Shown here piece after piece: positions 23,716 through 32,667 of a DNA stretch of 64,000 bases; within the stretch, counting starts at the first letter, position 1, and every line of letters starts with the position of its first letter. Origin of the DNA: Phycisphaerae bacterium (GTDB lineage: Bacteria > Planctomycetota > Phycisphaerae > UBA1845 > JAFGLZ01); contig JAFGLZ010000127.1 of NCBI GenBank assembly GCA_016927755.1, positions 1-64,000 on the forward strand, written 5' to 3'. The notes under the pieces are model-generated. The model had not been told where the DNA came from. It ran no database searches and saw only the letters and a program-made list of their open reading frames with translations. Made by a program: the position numbers and the translations under genes.

Positions 23716-26397
23716 CTACGCAGCCACGGCCTCGTTGATCAGCCGGATGAGGCCCGGCAGTTGTCCCTCGAATACTCGATTCGCCCGGCCCCATCCGCCG
23801 GCGCGGGCGAAGACGGGGAGGTCGTCGAAGTCTTCGTGATCTATGGTTAGGTTCTCGACCAGGTGCTCTTTGATGCGGTCGAACCATTTTTGTTGCTCGT
23901 TGGTGAAGGTGTGGCCGGCGGTGATTCTGGCGAAGGCGGCCTCGACGCGTTCGGCGGCGGTGTAGAGGGGTTGCGTTTCGTCAGCGGCATGTTTGACCAT
24001 CGAGATGAGGTCGACGAGGGCCTTGTGGTAGTGCAATCTGTGGGCGCGTTCGAGGTCGTCAACGCGGAATCGCTGGGGGGCGGCGGCGAGCTTGGCGCGG
24101 AGCTCGGTTAGGGCCTGGGTGCTCCAGGCCTGGGGGCGGTCGAGGAGGATTCGGATGGCCTCGACGTGGTCGGGATTCTCGCGGACGAAGCGGGCGAAGG
24201 CGGCGAGGTAGTCGTCGGGGCGGTACTCCTTGCCGTCGGTGCCGCGGACGAGCCAGGCGGAGGTGACGGTGTCCTGGGCCTCAGGGGCGACGGTGAAGGT
24301 CTTAGGGGCGCGGGGGTAGTTTAGGAGGAGGTCCTGGAAGCTCGGGTCTCGGAGGAGGCTCATGGTGTGGGTGAAGTCCTCGTGGAGGCGTCGGGGGAGG
24401 CGGTTGGCGTAGTGGGCGAGGTCGCCGTCGTCGATGAAGGCGCTGAACAACTCTCGGGCGTCGGCGGACATCTCCTTGTCGATGCGGTGGAGGCGTTTGA
24501 CCAGGCAGCGGACGTTGTAATCGCGGTCGCGGTTGTTCCAGATTGCGTCGATGATCTCGGGGATGGTCCGCGCCTCGCGTTGGGGCGGTTCGGCGGTGAT
24601 GTCGGTGGCCTGTCGGAAGTACTCGATCAGCGTGCCGTCGAAGCAGTCGAAGACGGTGAAGTGCGACTTGTTGGGGCAGTTCTCGCCCCTGCGGGTGCCC
24701 CGGCCGAGCATCTGCTCGAAGAGGATGCGCGACTTGACGGGGCGGAGGAAGACGATGAACTCGAGGTCGGGGATGTCGACGCCGGTGGAGAGCATGTCGA
24801 CGGTGACGACGACGTCGGTGACGCGCCGGTTTCGGAAGTTTCTGATCTCCTGGAGGGGCCGGTCGACCTTGCCGGTGATCTTTCGGACGAACTGGTCGCC
24901 GCGGGCGAAGACGTCGCGGGCGATTCGTGTGAGGCTGTCGGCGTGCGAGACGTGGGGCACGTCGCTCACGGCGAAGATGAGGGTCTTGGGGAATCGGTGG
25001 TAGCGGGCCTCGTGCTCGTCGGCGTATTTCTTGATCTCGGCGAGGATCTTTCGGTTGGAGTCGGGGCTGGTGGCGGAGCGCTCGATCTCGGTGGACTCGA
25101 ATTCGCGTTCGTCCTCGAGGAGGTCGCGCCGGCGGGCGCCGGTTTTGGGGTCGACTTGCTCGACCTCCTCGCCCTCGTTGAGGAAGAGGCCCTTCATTCG
25201 GACGTCGGACTTGATGGTGACGACGTCGTAGTCGACGAGGTAGCCCTCGTGGACGGCCCGCTCGTATTCGTATCGGTAGACGACGTCAGTGAAGTAGGCG
25301 GTGGTGTGCGAGGCGGGGGTGGCGGTCAGACCGATCTTGACGGCGTCGAAGTGGTCGAGGGTGTTGCGCCAGACGGAGAGCTCGGCGGAGGTGTATCCGC
25401 GGTGGCACTCGTCGGCGATGATGACGTCGAAGGCGTGGATGGGGATGGGCTCTTGCTCGGCGTCGGGGTCGAGGTCCTCGTCGCCGAGGCCGAAGATGGC
25501 GTTGCGGCCGAGGACGTTGACGGCGAGGCGCTGGATGGTGCAGACGTAGACGAATGCGTGGCCGGGGCGGGGGTCGCGGAGGTAGCCGGGGGGGAGGACC
25601 TTGGGGTCCCACTTTTCGTCGGTTTCGAGGTCCTCGCGTTTGAATCGCTGGCTGTAGACCTCGTAGATTCTGTCGAACTTGAGGCCGGGGAGGAGCTCGA
25701 AGGAGGCGAAGGCTCGGACGGCTTGGGCGGCGAGCGCCCGGCGGTCGACGAGGAAGAGGATGCGTTTGGCGACGCCGGACTTCATGAGGCGGTAGACCTG
25801 GTTGACGGTGGTGAAGGTCTTTCCGGTTCCGGTTGCCATGGCGACGAGCATGCGTCGTTTTCGCTGGGTGATTGCCTGCTCGACGGCGGCGTTTGCCTCT
25901 CTTTGGTACGGGCGGAGTCGCGGGTGGTCGTTCGTGGTGTCCATGAGGCCGGCGCAGGCTAGGTCAAAGGTGTCGGCGAGGCGTTCGATGAGGGCCTGGG
26001 GTGTATGGAAGGCGGCGATCTTGCGAGAGGCGTTCATGGGGTGCCGGGCGTCGCGGTGCCAGATGACGTCGCCGTTGGTGGCGTAGAGGAAGGGCGCGTG
26101 GTAGCCGCCGAACTCGATGGGCATGTCGGTGAGGCCTCGCGCGTAGCGCTCGGTTTGGGGGAGGACCTCTTGGGGGTCCGCGCCGGGGCGTTTGGCTTCG
26201 ATGATGGCGACGATTCGGGCGTCGAGGCAGAGGGCGTAGTCGGCGGGGCCGTTGGCGGTTGGGTATTCCTCGATGGCGCAGCGGTCGTAGGCGCTGAGGG
26301 GTCGGGTTGAGTCGAAGGGGACGACGTTCCACCCTGCGGCTTGCAGCTTGGGGTCGATGCGGCGTTTGCGGGTCGTGGGTTCGTCGGGTGGTTCCAT
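23716..26397 (-). CDS. hsdR: Type I restriction-modification system subunit R-like helicase-nuclease (orphan)
   Basis: An 893-residue DNA translocase/endonuclease of the EcoEI/type-I R family. The nuclease site is at the N-terminus (Asp53, then Glu67-Ala-Lys69 in AIIEAKRP). SF2 helicase motifs follow: Walker A ATGTGKT (188-194), FLVDRRALAAQA, DECHRGY (motif II), LTATP and VDMLSTGVDIP, plus MLGRGTRRGENC (motif VI). The C-terminal third matches the HsdR coupling region. A type I enzyme needs HsdM and HsdS, and neither is in the window; both flanks are repeat-filled gaps. It may be a remnant, a solitary defence nuclease, or served by HsdMS elsewhere. No ribosome site is evident. Confidence 0.82.
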   Translation of the reverse strand: MEPPDEPTTRKRRIDPKLQAAGWNVVPFDSTRPLSAYDRCAIEEYPTANGPADYALCLDARIVAIIEAKRPGADPQEVLPQTERYARGLTDMPIEFGGYHAPFLYATNGDVIWHRDARHPMNASRKIAAFHTPQALIERLADTFDLACAGLMDTTNDHPRLRPYQREANAAVEQAITQRKRRMLVAMATGTGKTFTTVNQVYRLMKSGVAKRILFLVDRRALAAQAVRAFASFELLPGLKFDRIYEVYSQRFKREDLETDEKWDPKVLPPGYLRDPRPGHAFVYVCTIQRLAVNVLGRNAIFGLGDEDLDPDAEQEPIPIHAFDVIIADECHRGYTSAELSVWRNTLDHFDAVKIGLTATPASHTTAYFTDVVYRYEYERAVHEGYLVDYDVVTIKSDVRMKGLFLNEGEEVEQVDPKTGARRRDLLEDEREFESTEIERSATSPDSNRKILAEIKKYADEHEARYHRFPKTLIFAVSDVPHVSHADSLTRIARDVFARGDQFVRKITGKVDRPLQEIRNFRNRRVTDVVVTVDMLSTGVDIPDLEFIVFLRPVKSRILFEQMLGRGTRRGENCPNKSHFTVFDCFDGTLIEYFRQATDITAEPPQREARTIPEIIDAIWNNRDRDYNVRCLVKRLHRIDKEMSADARELFSAFIDDGDLAHYANRLPRRLHEDFTHTMSLLRDPSFQDLLLNYPRAPKTFTVAPEAQDTVTSAWLVRGTDGKEYRPDDYLAAFARFVRENPDHVEAIRILLDRPQAWSTQALTELRAKLAAAPQRFRVDDLERAHRLHYHKALVDLISMVKHAADETQPLYTAAERVEAAFARITAGHTFTNEQQKWFDRIKEHLVENLTIDHEDFDDLPVFARAGGWGRANRVFEGQLPGLIRLINEAVAA

Positions 26398-26570
26398 TGT
26401 GGTCGCCAGTCTTTGAAGATAGCGGATCGCGAGTCTCTGGGAAATATGGTGTTGGGTGGGTTTTCCGGGAGGCTCGCGCGGATGGGGACATTCGGCACCG
26501 GAGGCGGCGAGCGGGGCGCGGCAAGCCGGTACCGCTGGGACGAGCTTGATAGGACCGTGGCGTCATGGAA

Positions 26571-26624
26571 GCGTTACGAGGGGCAGGCTGGAAGCCTGCG
26601 TTACGAGGGTGAGGCTGGGAGCCT
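26571..26624. repeat. Two 27-bp tandem palindromic units (AGGCTGGAAGCCT)
   Basis: Copies start at 26571 and 26598, each GCGTTACGAG followed by a hairpin AGGCTGGAAGCCT or AGGCTGGGAGCCT. They lie in the 570-base gap 26398-26969, which has no convincing gene. Confidence 0.7.
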
Positions 26625-26787
26625 GTGCGGCGGGCGGGGACGGGGTGCGGGGGATCTGTGCGCTGCGCGGGATCGGGGGGGATTGGGAATTGAACGGGTG
26701 GCGACGGTGTGTTACAGGGGTTGCGGGTGTGGGTTGAATGGCGGTGCGTGAATCGGGGTTTTCGTTGGGCGGAGGGGCGGCGCGCGA

Positions 26788-26841
26788 CGGTTCATGGGCA
26801 AGATGCCCATGCTACGGTTCATGGGCAGGATGCCCATGCTA
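26788..26841. repeat. Two 27-bp tandem palindromic units (ATGGGCAAGATGCCCAT)
   Basis: Copies start at 26788 and 26815. Each has the hairpin ATGGGCA-AGA-TGCCCAT followed by GCTACG. A single copy recurs at 53518-53545 and related units at 58877-59028. Confidence 0.75.
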
Positions 26842-26969
26842 CGTGTGGGCCACATGCCGGGCATGTGATTTCGCGCGGTCGTCTTGGGGGATGGCGGTTG
26901 GGGTTTGGCTCGTTCGAGGCGACATTCGGGCAGGCGGTTGGCAGCAAGTGAGAGCGTGGGGTGATCGCG

Positions 26970-29900
26970 ATGAGGCGGATGATCGTTGCGGGCTGGCTGG
27001 CGTGGATGGTTTGTGGCGCGGTGGCGAGGGGGGCGGAATCGGGTGGGGGCGTTGGGCTGCGGGTGGAGGATCGGGTTGGGGTGAAGCGGGTGGCTGAACC
27101 GATCTGCTCGGGCGTACCGTTTGGCAAGGGGCGACTCCAGGCGGATCACCCGATGCACGTTCAGACGAAGGACGGGGCCCCCCTACCGACGCAGACGAAG
27201 GTGCTCGGTCGGTGGCCGGACGGGAGCGTGAAGTGGTTGCTCGTGCAGTTTCTGGCGGATTGTCCGGGGAGGGGGCGCGGCGAGTATCGACTGGTTCGGG
27301 GGGCGGGACTGCAGGCGAGGCCCGCGCTGCAGGTGGACGATCTGGCCGAGGGGGTGGTCGTCGAGACGGGCGCGGTTCGCGTGACGATCCCGAAGAGGCG
27401 GCTGAGCGTTCTCGGCGAGGTAACGGCGCTCCGCGACGGGCGGAGCGTTCCGGTGTTGTCCGACGGGACTCCGATGACGTTTGTGCTTGCGGACGGGGGC
27501 GTGCACAGGTCCGGTGAGGGGGTGCCGGAGTCGGTTACGATCGAGGAGGCGGGGCCCGTTCGGGCGACGGTTCGGGTTGTCGGGTGGTTGAAGGGTCCGG
27601 GAGAGAAGCCGCTGTACAAGCTAGACACCCGGCTACGGTTCTATGCGGGGCAGCCGACCGTTCGCGCGGACTATACGTTCATCTGCCTCGGGGGGGCGAA
27701 GGTTCATGCGGTCAAGGAGATCGCGGTTGAGCTAGCGCCGAAGCTGGGGCGGGGATGCCGGTTTGTGCTGCCGGGGGAGGGTCAGCCGACCGCTGGCGAT
27801 CTGGCGGACGGCGCGACGGCCGTGTTGAGCGTGGATCCGAATATGGTTTGCCAGGTGGGGGTGGAGGGAAAGTTGAAGCGGGTGGAGGGCCCGTTAGACG
27901 GGTGGGCGTGGCTGGGCGGGGACGAGTCGTCGATCGGTGTGGCCATTCAGGACTTCCGGCACCTTTGCCCGAAGGCGATCGAGGCGTCGCCGGGCAAGAT
28001 CAGGCTGGCGCTGTGGAGCGGGCGGGCGGGGCAGGTCCTCAACCTTGGGCGGACGCGGGCGAAGACGCATCGGGTGCTGCTGGATTTCGGGGCGGGGAAG
28101 GCGGATGAGGAGGGGCGGCTGGCTCGGCTTCGCGCGTTTCAGGAGCCGCTGATCGCCGTGACGGATCCGGAGTATTTCTGCTCGACGGATGCGCTTGGGC
28201 CGTTATCGCCGGAGGGGGTGGCAGAGACGGCCGAGTATGACGGGAAGGTTTGGGCGTGCTTCGAACCGCTCTTGAAGCAGCGAGAGACGTTGCCGCTGGA
28301 GAACGGGATGCTGCATTACGGCGACTACTATCACGGGGGGTATGGGAACAAGGCGACGCGGGGGGACCTGGAGTATGACACGGGGCACGCGTGCTTCCTG
28401 CTGTACGCGCGGAGCGGGAGGCGCGACTACTACGACTTCGCGGTGGCGTGCAATCAGCATTTCATCGACATGGACGTCAACCAGGAGACGGGGGATCAGC
28501 GGTTCCACGGGTATTCGGAATACGCGGAGACGCATGAGGCGCCGACGACGTCTTTGGAGTGGGGGCACGTGTTCACGGACTGCCCGGCGGACGCGTACTT
28601 CCTGACGGGGGACGAGCGGAGCCTCGAGGCGCTGCGTATGATCGCGGATCGGACGGCGACGATCGCCGAGGGCGAGGGGTACGAGAGGATCCGGGGCATC
28701 TTCGCGGGGGCGGAGCGGCAGTTGGGCTGGCCGCTGCTGGCGCTTTGCCGGGCGTATGAGGTGACGGGGGCCCCGAAGTACCTCGAGGCGAGCAAGAAGA
28801 TCGTGACGTTCGTGAAGGGGTACGCGAAGGACCCGCTGGCGGCGTACGGGGACGGCAAGTGGTGGCGGTGTTGGATGATGGACGGGTGCAAGGTGTTCAT
28901 GGTGGGCGCGCTGCATGAGGGGCTGGCGGGGTATTACGACATCACGGGCGATGACGAGCTGCGTCCGACGATCGTCAAGAGCCTGGACTGGCTGATCACG
29001 CACATGTGGAACCCGGAGATGGACGGGTTCGTCTATGAGTTCAACGCGATGAACCGCGGGCACCGAATGGCGGGGATGACGGGGTTGAACCTGCTGGCGG
29101 TAGACGCGTTCCGGCATGGGTTCGAGTTGACGGGGGACAAGCGATACCTGGCGGTGGCGACTCGTGCGTTCTGGCGCCAGGTGAAGGACATGAAGCCGGA
29201 GGGGAGCGGGAAGCAGTTCTCCCAGGACGTTCGTCGATCGCCGTACACGGCGGCGTACCTCTATCGTGAGAAGATCGACCCGGCCAAGTTGCCGGCGTCG
29301 CCGAGGCCGATTCGTCAAGGGGCCAGTGAGCGGCCGACGGGCCCGAGGGCTGACGTGCTGCTGAAGGCGTCGTTTGAGGGTGACTTGAGGTGTGAGGGGG
29401 CGGGGGGCGGCAAGGCGGGGACGGCGGTGGGCAAGATCGAGTTCGTGGAGGGGAAGAACGGCAAGGCGGTGGCGGTGGGCAAGGAGGGGTATGCGTGGCT
29501 GCCTGCGCCGCCGGAGATGCTCCGCGGGCCGGGGTCGATCGAGCTGTGGGTGCGGTTGCATTTCAAGAAACGAGCGGACAGGCCGGGGCAGCGGGCGGTG
29601 TTTCACGTGGAGGGGGGGAGTCCGCTGATCGACTCGCTGGGGGCGGTGACGATCTACAGCGAGCTTCGGATACGGATGAAGGACCACGTGGGGCACCTGG
29701 ACGGGACGGCGGAGGGGGACATCATGGCTTGGAAGGAGAACGAGTGGCACCACGTGGTGGTGACGTGGGACGAGCGGCGCGTTCGTCTGTACATCGACGG
29801 GAAGGAGCAGACGCGAGACAATGAGGGGAAACAGGCGGGGGATGGGGTGAGCGCGCTGCCGGGCGGGGGGCAAACGAAGATCAACTTGGGGTGGCGGTTC

Positions 29901-30518
29901 GGGAATTGGTACTGCGATTGCGCGATCGACGAGTTGATCGTGCACGGGCGGGCGCTTGGGGCGGAGGAGGTGGCGGGGACGGGCACGGCTGCCCCGCCGA
30001 CCGCGGGCGAACCCGTCGTTTCGTACTGGGACGCAGGCGTTCACCTTGCGAGGATTCCCCCTTCCGTGCTCTTTGCCGCATGGTCGGACGGTATGGTGGT
30101 CAAACGAGTTGGCCGAAACACAATGACCGCGTTTGTTGCGTCTCAGGAGGTGTCAGCCCTAGTCGAATCCATTCGGCGAGCTGGCTTCTTTGCGCCGTCA
30201 GTGGACATTTTGGTGCGCCCAGACGGACCAGAGCGTTGTCTGTCCGTTATTGACGGGAAGAAGCGCCGCACGCTTCGCTATCACGAACGCGATGATTGGC
30301 TTCGTTCGAGTGGCCCACAGGCATATCCATCACGGAGCGAATGTGAGAAGCTCGTCGCGATCTGGTGGCGCGTCGTCGCGGAGATCAAGAAGGTGAAGTG
30401 CGACAAGCTGAAACCATTCGAAGGGGAGAGGAAGCTGGTCTATCCCCGATATTCTCCCGGACCCCAACCAACAGATGCAGTCGCTTCTCAGAAGGCGTCG
30501 ACGTCTGGGAGCGAATGA
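26970..30518 (+). CDS. Secreted PcRGLX/YetA-like polysaccharide lyase with LamG domain and extra C-terminal tail
   Basis: A 1182-residue exported protein. The signal peptide is MRRMIVAGWLAWMVCGAVARGAES. An N-terminal RIFT-barrel-like part (PICSGVPFGKGRL, LPTQTKVLGRWPDGSVKWLLV) is followed by an alpha/alpha toroid-like part (GDLEYDTGHACFLLYARSGRRDYYDFA, HGYSEYAETHE, LEWGHVFTDCPADAYFLTGDE). This layout is that of exo-rhamnogalacturonan lyase-like proteins. A LamG/ConA-like domain covers about 795-1010 (VGKEGYAWLPAPPEM, WHHVVVTWDERRVRLYIDG). The last 170 residues (from about 30005) are unrelated and lower in GC. The start is ATG 26970; GTG 26961 and ATG 26979 are alternatives. The substrate is probably acidic plant or algal polysaccharide. 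Confidence 0.72.
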   Translation: MRRMIVAGWLAWMVCGAVARGAESGGGVGLRVEDRVGVKRVAEPICSGVPFGKGRLQADHPMHVQTKDGAPLPTQTKVLGRWPDGSVKWLLVQFLADCPGRGRGEYRLVRGAGLQARPALQVDDLAEGVVVETGAVRVTIPKRRLSVLGEVTALRDGRSVPVLSDGTPMTFVLADGGVHRSGEGVPESVTIEEAGPVRATVRVVGWLKGPGEKPLYKLDTRLRFYAGQPTVRADYTFICLGGAKVHAVKEIAVELAPKLGRGCRFVLPGEGQPTAGDLADGATAVLSVDPNMVCQVGVEGKLKRVEGPLDGWAWLGGDESSIGVAIQDFRHLCPKAIEASPGKIRLALWSGRAGQVLNLGRTRAKTHRVLLDFGAGKADEEGRLARLRAFQEPLIAVTDPEYFCSTDALGPLSPEGVAETAEYDGKVWACFEPLLKQRETLPLENGMLHYGDYYHGGYGNKATRGDLEYDTGHACFLLYARSGRRDYYDFAVACNQHFIDMDVNQETGDQRFHGYSEYAETHEAPTTSLEWGHVFTDCPADAYFLTGDERSLEALRMIADRTATIAEGEGYERIRGIFAGAERQLGWPLLALCRAYEVTGAPKYLEASKKIVTFVKGYAKDPLAAYGDGKWWRCWMMDGCKVFMVGALHEGLAGYYDITGDDELRPTIVKSLDWLITHMWNPEMDGFVYEFNAMNRGHRMAGMTGLNLLAVDAFRHGFELTGDKRYLAVATRAFWRQVKDMKPEGSGKQFSQDVRRSPYTAAYLYREKIDPAKLPASPRPIRQGASERPTGPRADVLLKASFEGDLRCEGAGGGKAGTAVGKIEFVEGKNGKAVAVGKEGYAWLPAPPEMLRGPGSIELWVRLHFKKRADRPGQRAVFHVEGGSPLIDSLGAVTIYSELRIRMKDHVGHLDGTAEGDIMAWKENEWHHVVVTWDERRVRLYIDGKEQTRDNEGKQAGDGVSALPGGGQTKINLGWRFGNWYCDCAIDELIVHGRALGAEEVAGTGTAAPPTAGEPVVSYWDAGVHLARIPPSVLFAAWSDGMVVKRVGRNTMTAFVASQEVSALVESIRRAGFFAPSVDILVRPDGPERCLSVIDGKKRRTLRYHERDDWLRSSGPQAYPSRSECEKLVAIWWRVVAEIKKVKCDKLKPFEGERKLVYPRYSPGPQPTDAVASQKASTSGSE

Positions 30519-30601
30519 TTCTGGCGGCATGGGGCCACGAACCCCTGTTCAATGGTCGGACGGAATCTGGTCTGGAGTGATGGGGCCAAGGATTAGCACG
30601 C

Positions 30602-31384
30602 ATGACGACGCAGTACGACGAGTTCGCGGGCGATTATGAGTGGCTGTTCGCCGACGAGGGGCTGACGGGGGAGCGTGCGTTTGGGAACAGCGAGGCGTTG
30701 CTCGAGCGTTTTGGCACGTCGGCGGAGATCTTGGATTGTGCTTGCGGGACGGGGACGCTGGCTCTGGCGCTGGCGCGTCACGGGTACCGCGTTGCGGGGA
30801 CGGACGCCAGCGGGGGGATGATCGAGGAGGCGAGGCGTCGGGCGGGGGAGGCCGGGCTGGCGATTGAGTTTGAGGCTTGTCGCTGGGATGAGCTGGCCGG
30901 GAGGTTTGCGCGGCGGTTTGACCTGGTGCTCTGTCGCGGCAATTCCATCGGGCACTGCCGCGACGAGGCGGAGATGGTGCGATCGCTCGAGGGCATGCGG
31001 GAGGTCATGAAGGACGGCGGGACGCTGGTGGTCGACTCGCGGAACTGGGAGAAGATTCTGGCGGAGCGTGAGCGGTTCACGGTCATGCGGTCGAAGGAGA
31101 GGGGATCTCGGCGGTGCGTGCCGTTGTACGTGTGGAGCATCCCTGCCGATTGGCATGAGCGGCTGACGATCGAGGTGGTGCTGATCTTCGAGGAAGGTGG
31201 GGAGACGTCGGTTCGGAGCCACGCGATTACGTACTATCCGTTTCGGCATGAAGCGTTGATGGAACGACTGGAGCGGGTTGGGTTCGGGGAGGTGGAGACG
31301 GACTACAGGGCGGGGGCGGCATCTTACCGGGTGTCGGCGCACTGGGGTGGGCGGCGTGGCGGGAGTCTTGGCGGAGGCGACTGA
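30602..31384 (+). CDS. Class I SAM-dependent methyltransferase
   Basis: A 260-residue cytosolic methyltransferase. The N-terminus YDEFAGDYEWLF is typical of the methyltransferase-11/25 group. Motif I is ILDCACGTGTLALALA, motif II GTDASGGMIEEARRRA and motif IV FDLVLCRGNSIGH. The C-terminal half has the beta-strand pairs of small-molecule (glycine N-methyltransferase-like) enzymes. The Gly-rich tail reaches the stop at 31384. Substrate unknown. It lies 83 bases after the lyase gene but probably has its own promoter. Confidence 0.82.
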   Translation: MTTQYDEFAGDYEWLFADEGLTGERAFGNSEALLERFGTSAEILDCACGTGTLALALARHGYRVAGTDASGGMIEEARRRAGEAGLAIEFEACRWDELAGRFARRFDLVLCRGNSIGHCRDEAEMVRSLEGMREVMKDGGTLVVDSRNWEKILAERERFTVMRSKERGSRRCVPLYVWSIPADWHERLTIEVVLIFEEGGETSVRSHAITYYPFRHEALMERLERVGFGEVETDYRAGAASYRVSAHWGGRRGGSLGGGD

Positions 31385-31419
31385 CTGGCGGCCAATCGGC
31401 CCCGGGAAAGGGTGATCGG

Positions 31420-31647
31420 ATGAAGGTACTGCGAATCATTATTGGGGTTCTGGCCTGTCTCTTCATCGTCATGCACCTCCTCGAGATGCCCAGCTTCCTG
31501 GGCAAGGTGAGGCAGACCCCTGACGACCTTGTCGTGTCGGTTTGGCTGGGCAAGATCTCGGCCGTCCTGATCAGCGCGGCGATCGCGATCGTCTGTTTCC
31601 GGCGGGGGAAGAAGCCGGTCAGCGGCGGTGAGGGGGAGATGCAGTGA
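31420..31647 (+). CDS. Small two-helix membrane protein
   Basis: A 75-residue protein with two hydrophobic segments (LRIIIGVLACLFIVMHLL and ISAVLISAAIAIVCF) joined by a polar loop, ending in a charged tail. No family recognised. GGGAAAGGG precedes the ATG at good distance, 35 bases after the methyltransferase, so the two may be cotranscribed. Confidence 0.6.
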   Translation: MKVLRIIIGVLACLFIVMHLLEMPSFLGKVRQTPDDLVVSVWLGKISAVLISAAIAIVCFRRGKKPVSGGEGEMQ

Positions 31648-31715
31648 ACCGCGACCGCGTGAGGAGGGTGAATTGGGCTTGGTCTGAGGTCCGCTGACGT
31701 TCGCCCTATCGATTG

Positions 31716-31836
31716 CGGAGGCTTCAGCCGTCCCGACGGGACTGATTGCTTTGCCAGCGGCTGGGTTCCCAGGACTGAAGGTCCTGGGCTACTATCACAC
31801 GGTCCCTACGGGACCAAAGAGGTTCGGCTGGGCGGC
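31716..31836. repeat. Dispersed repeat family C, copy 1
   Basis: Contains CAGGACTGAAGGTCCTGGGCTA and GGTCCCTACGGGACC, both palindromic. Homologous to 52258-52440 and 58645-58742. It fills most of the gap 31648-32169, which otherwise shows nothing. Confidence 0.7.
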
Positions 31837-32169
31837 TCGGGAGTCTTGCGTCGGGACACCGTGGGACAGGGTGGGGGTAGATGTGGATGTTATTCTACTT
31901 TCCGTTTGGCTTTCGTGATTCTTGTGTCATTCTTTAGGTAGATCGATGCACATGGCAAGGGCGTGCTGTCCCCATGACCGCTTGGGGAGGTGGGAAGGGG
32001 TCGGGACGCGTCGGTGCATCGAGCCACACCCTTCGTGTGACTTGCACGTCGAGCCACGCCCAGTGTGACTCCCTGGCATCAGCGCTCCGACCACCGCCCA
32101 GCGCGGCACCTGACATCGACTGTGCGCGCAGGCCGCCGCAACGGCGATGCCTGGCGCGGGGGTATCGTG

Positions 32170-32652
32170 ATGGATGCCGTCGAGACGGACGTGGGCGTGG
32201 ATTTCGGTCCGGCCGCGAAGATCCTTCAGGAGATGGGGCGTCCCGGCGCGGGGGATCTGATTCCTTTGCTGCAGCGACTCCAACAGGCGTACGGCTACCT
32301 GCCGCGCGAGGTCCTTGTCGAGGTCGTCCAGTGGACGGGCATTCCGCTCAGCCGGATGTACGAGGTGGCGACGTTCTACGAGCAGTTCCACCTGCTGCCG
32401 CGGGGGCGACACACGATCCGGCTGTGCCGAGGGACGGCGTGCCACATCCGTGGGGTTGGTGAGATCCTGAAGACATTGGAGCGGCTGCTGAAGGTCAAGG
32501 AGGGCGAGACGACGGAGGACCTTCGGTTCACGTTGGAGACGGTTGCTTGCCTGGGGACGTGCTTTCTGGCGCCGGTGATGATGATCGACGAGGAGTACTT
32601 CGGCGACCTGGTTCCGACGAAGGTCGCCAGGATCCTGAAGAAGTTCGCTTAG
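32170..32652 (+). CDS. nuoE: NuoE/HoxE-like [2Fe-2S] thioredoxin-fold subunit
   Basis: A 160-residue electron-transfer subunit. The [2Fe-2S] ligands are visible as CRGTAC (C-x4-C) and CLGTC (C-x3-C). The N-terminal helical part (LIPLLQRLQQAYGYLPREVL, MYEVATFYEQFHL) is standard. It lies 15 bases before a NuoF gene, giving a soluble NADH-oxidising pair. The start at 32170 follows CGGGGG; a GTG one codon earlier is possible. No hydrogenase, formate dehydrogenase or complex I membrane genes are adjacent. Confidence 0.88.
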   Translation: MDAVETDVGVDFGPAAKILQEMGRPGAGDLIPLLQRLQQAYGYLPREVLVEVVQWTGIPLSRMYEVATFYEQFHLLPRGRHTIRLCRGTACHIRGVGEILKTLERLLKVKEGETTEDLRFTLETVACLGTCFLAPVMMIDEEYFGDLVPTKVARILKKFA

Positions 32653-32667
32653 CGGGAGGGACGTGCC

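Noticed and set aside
23333-23887. A 184-codon minus frame next to hsdR
   Set aside because: It is read mostly through dispersed repeats A and B and the 3' end of hsdR in another frame.
24367-25962. A 531-codon open frame on the + strand opposite hsdR
   Set aside because: It is an antisense shadow of a high-GC gene: the product is a monotonous Val/Gly/Asp/Glu string with no motif, while the minus strand has all helicase motifs.
28203-30044. A 613-codon minus-strand frame opposite the LamG lyase
   Set aside because: Arg/Pro/Val-rich composition, typical of reading the complement of GC-ending codons; no start signal.
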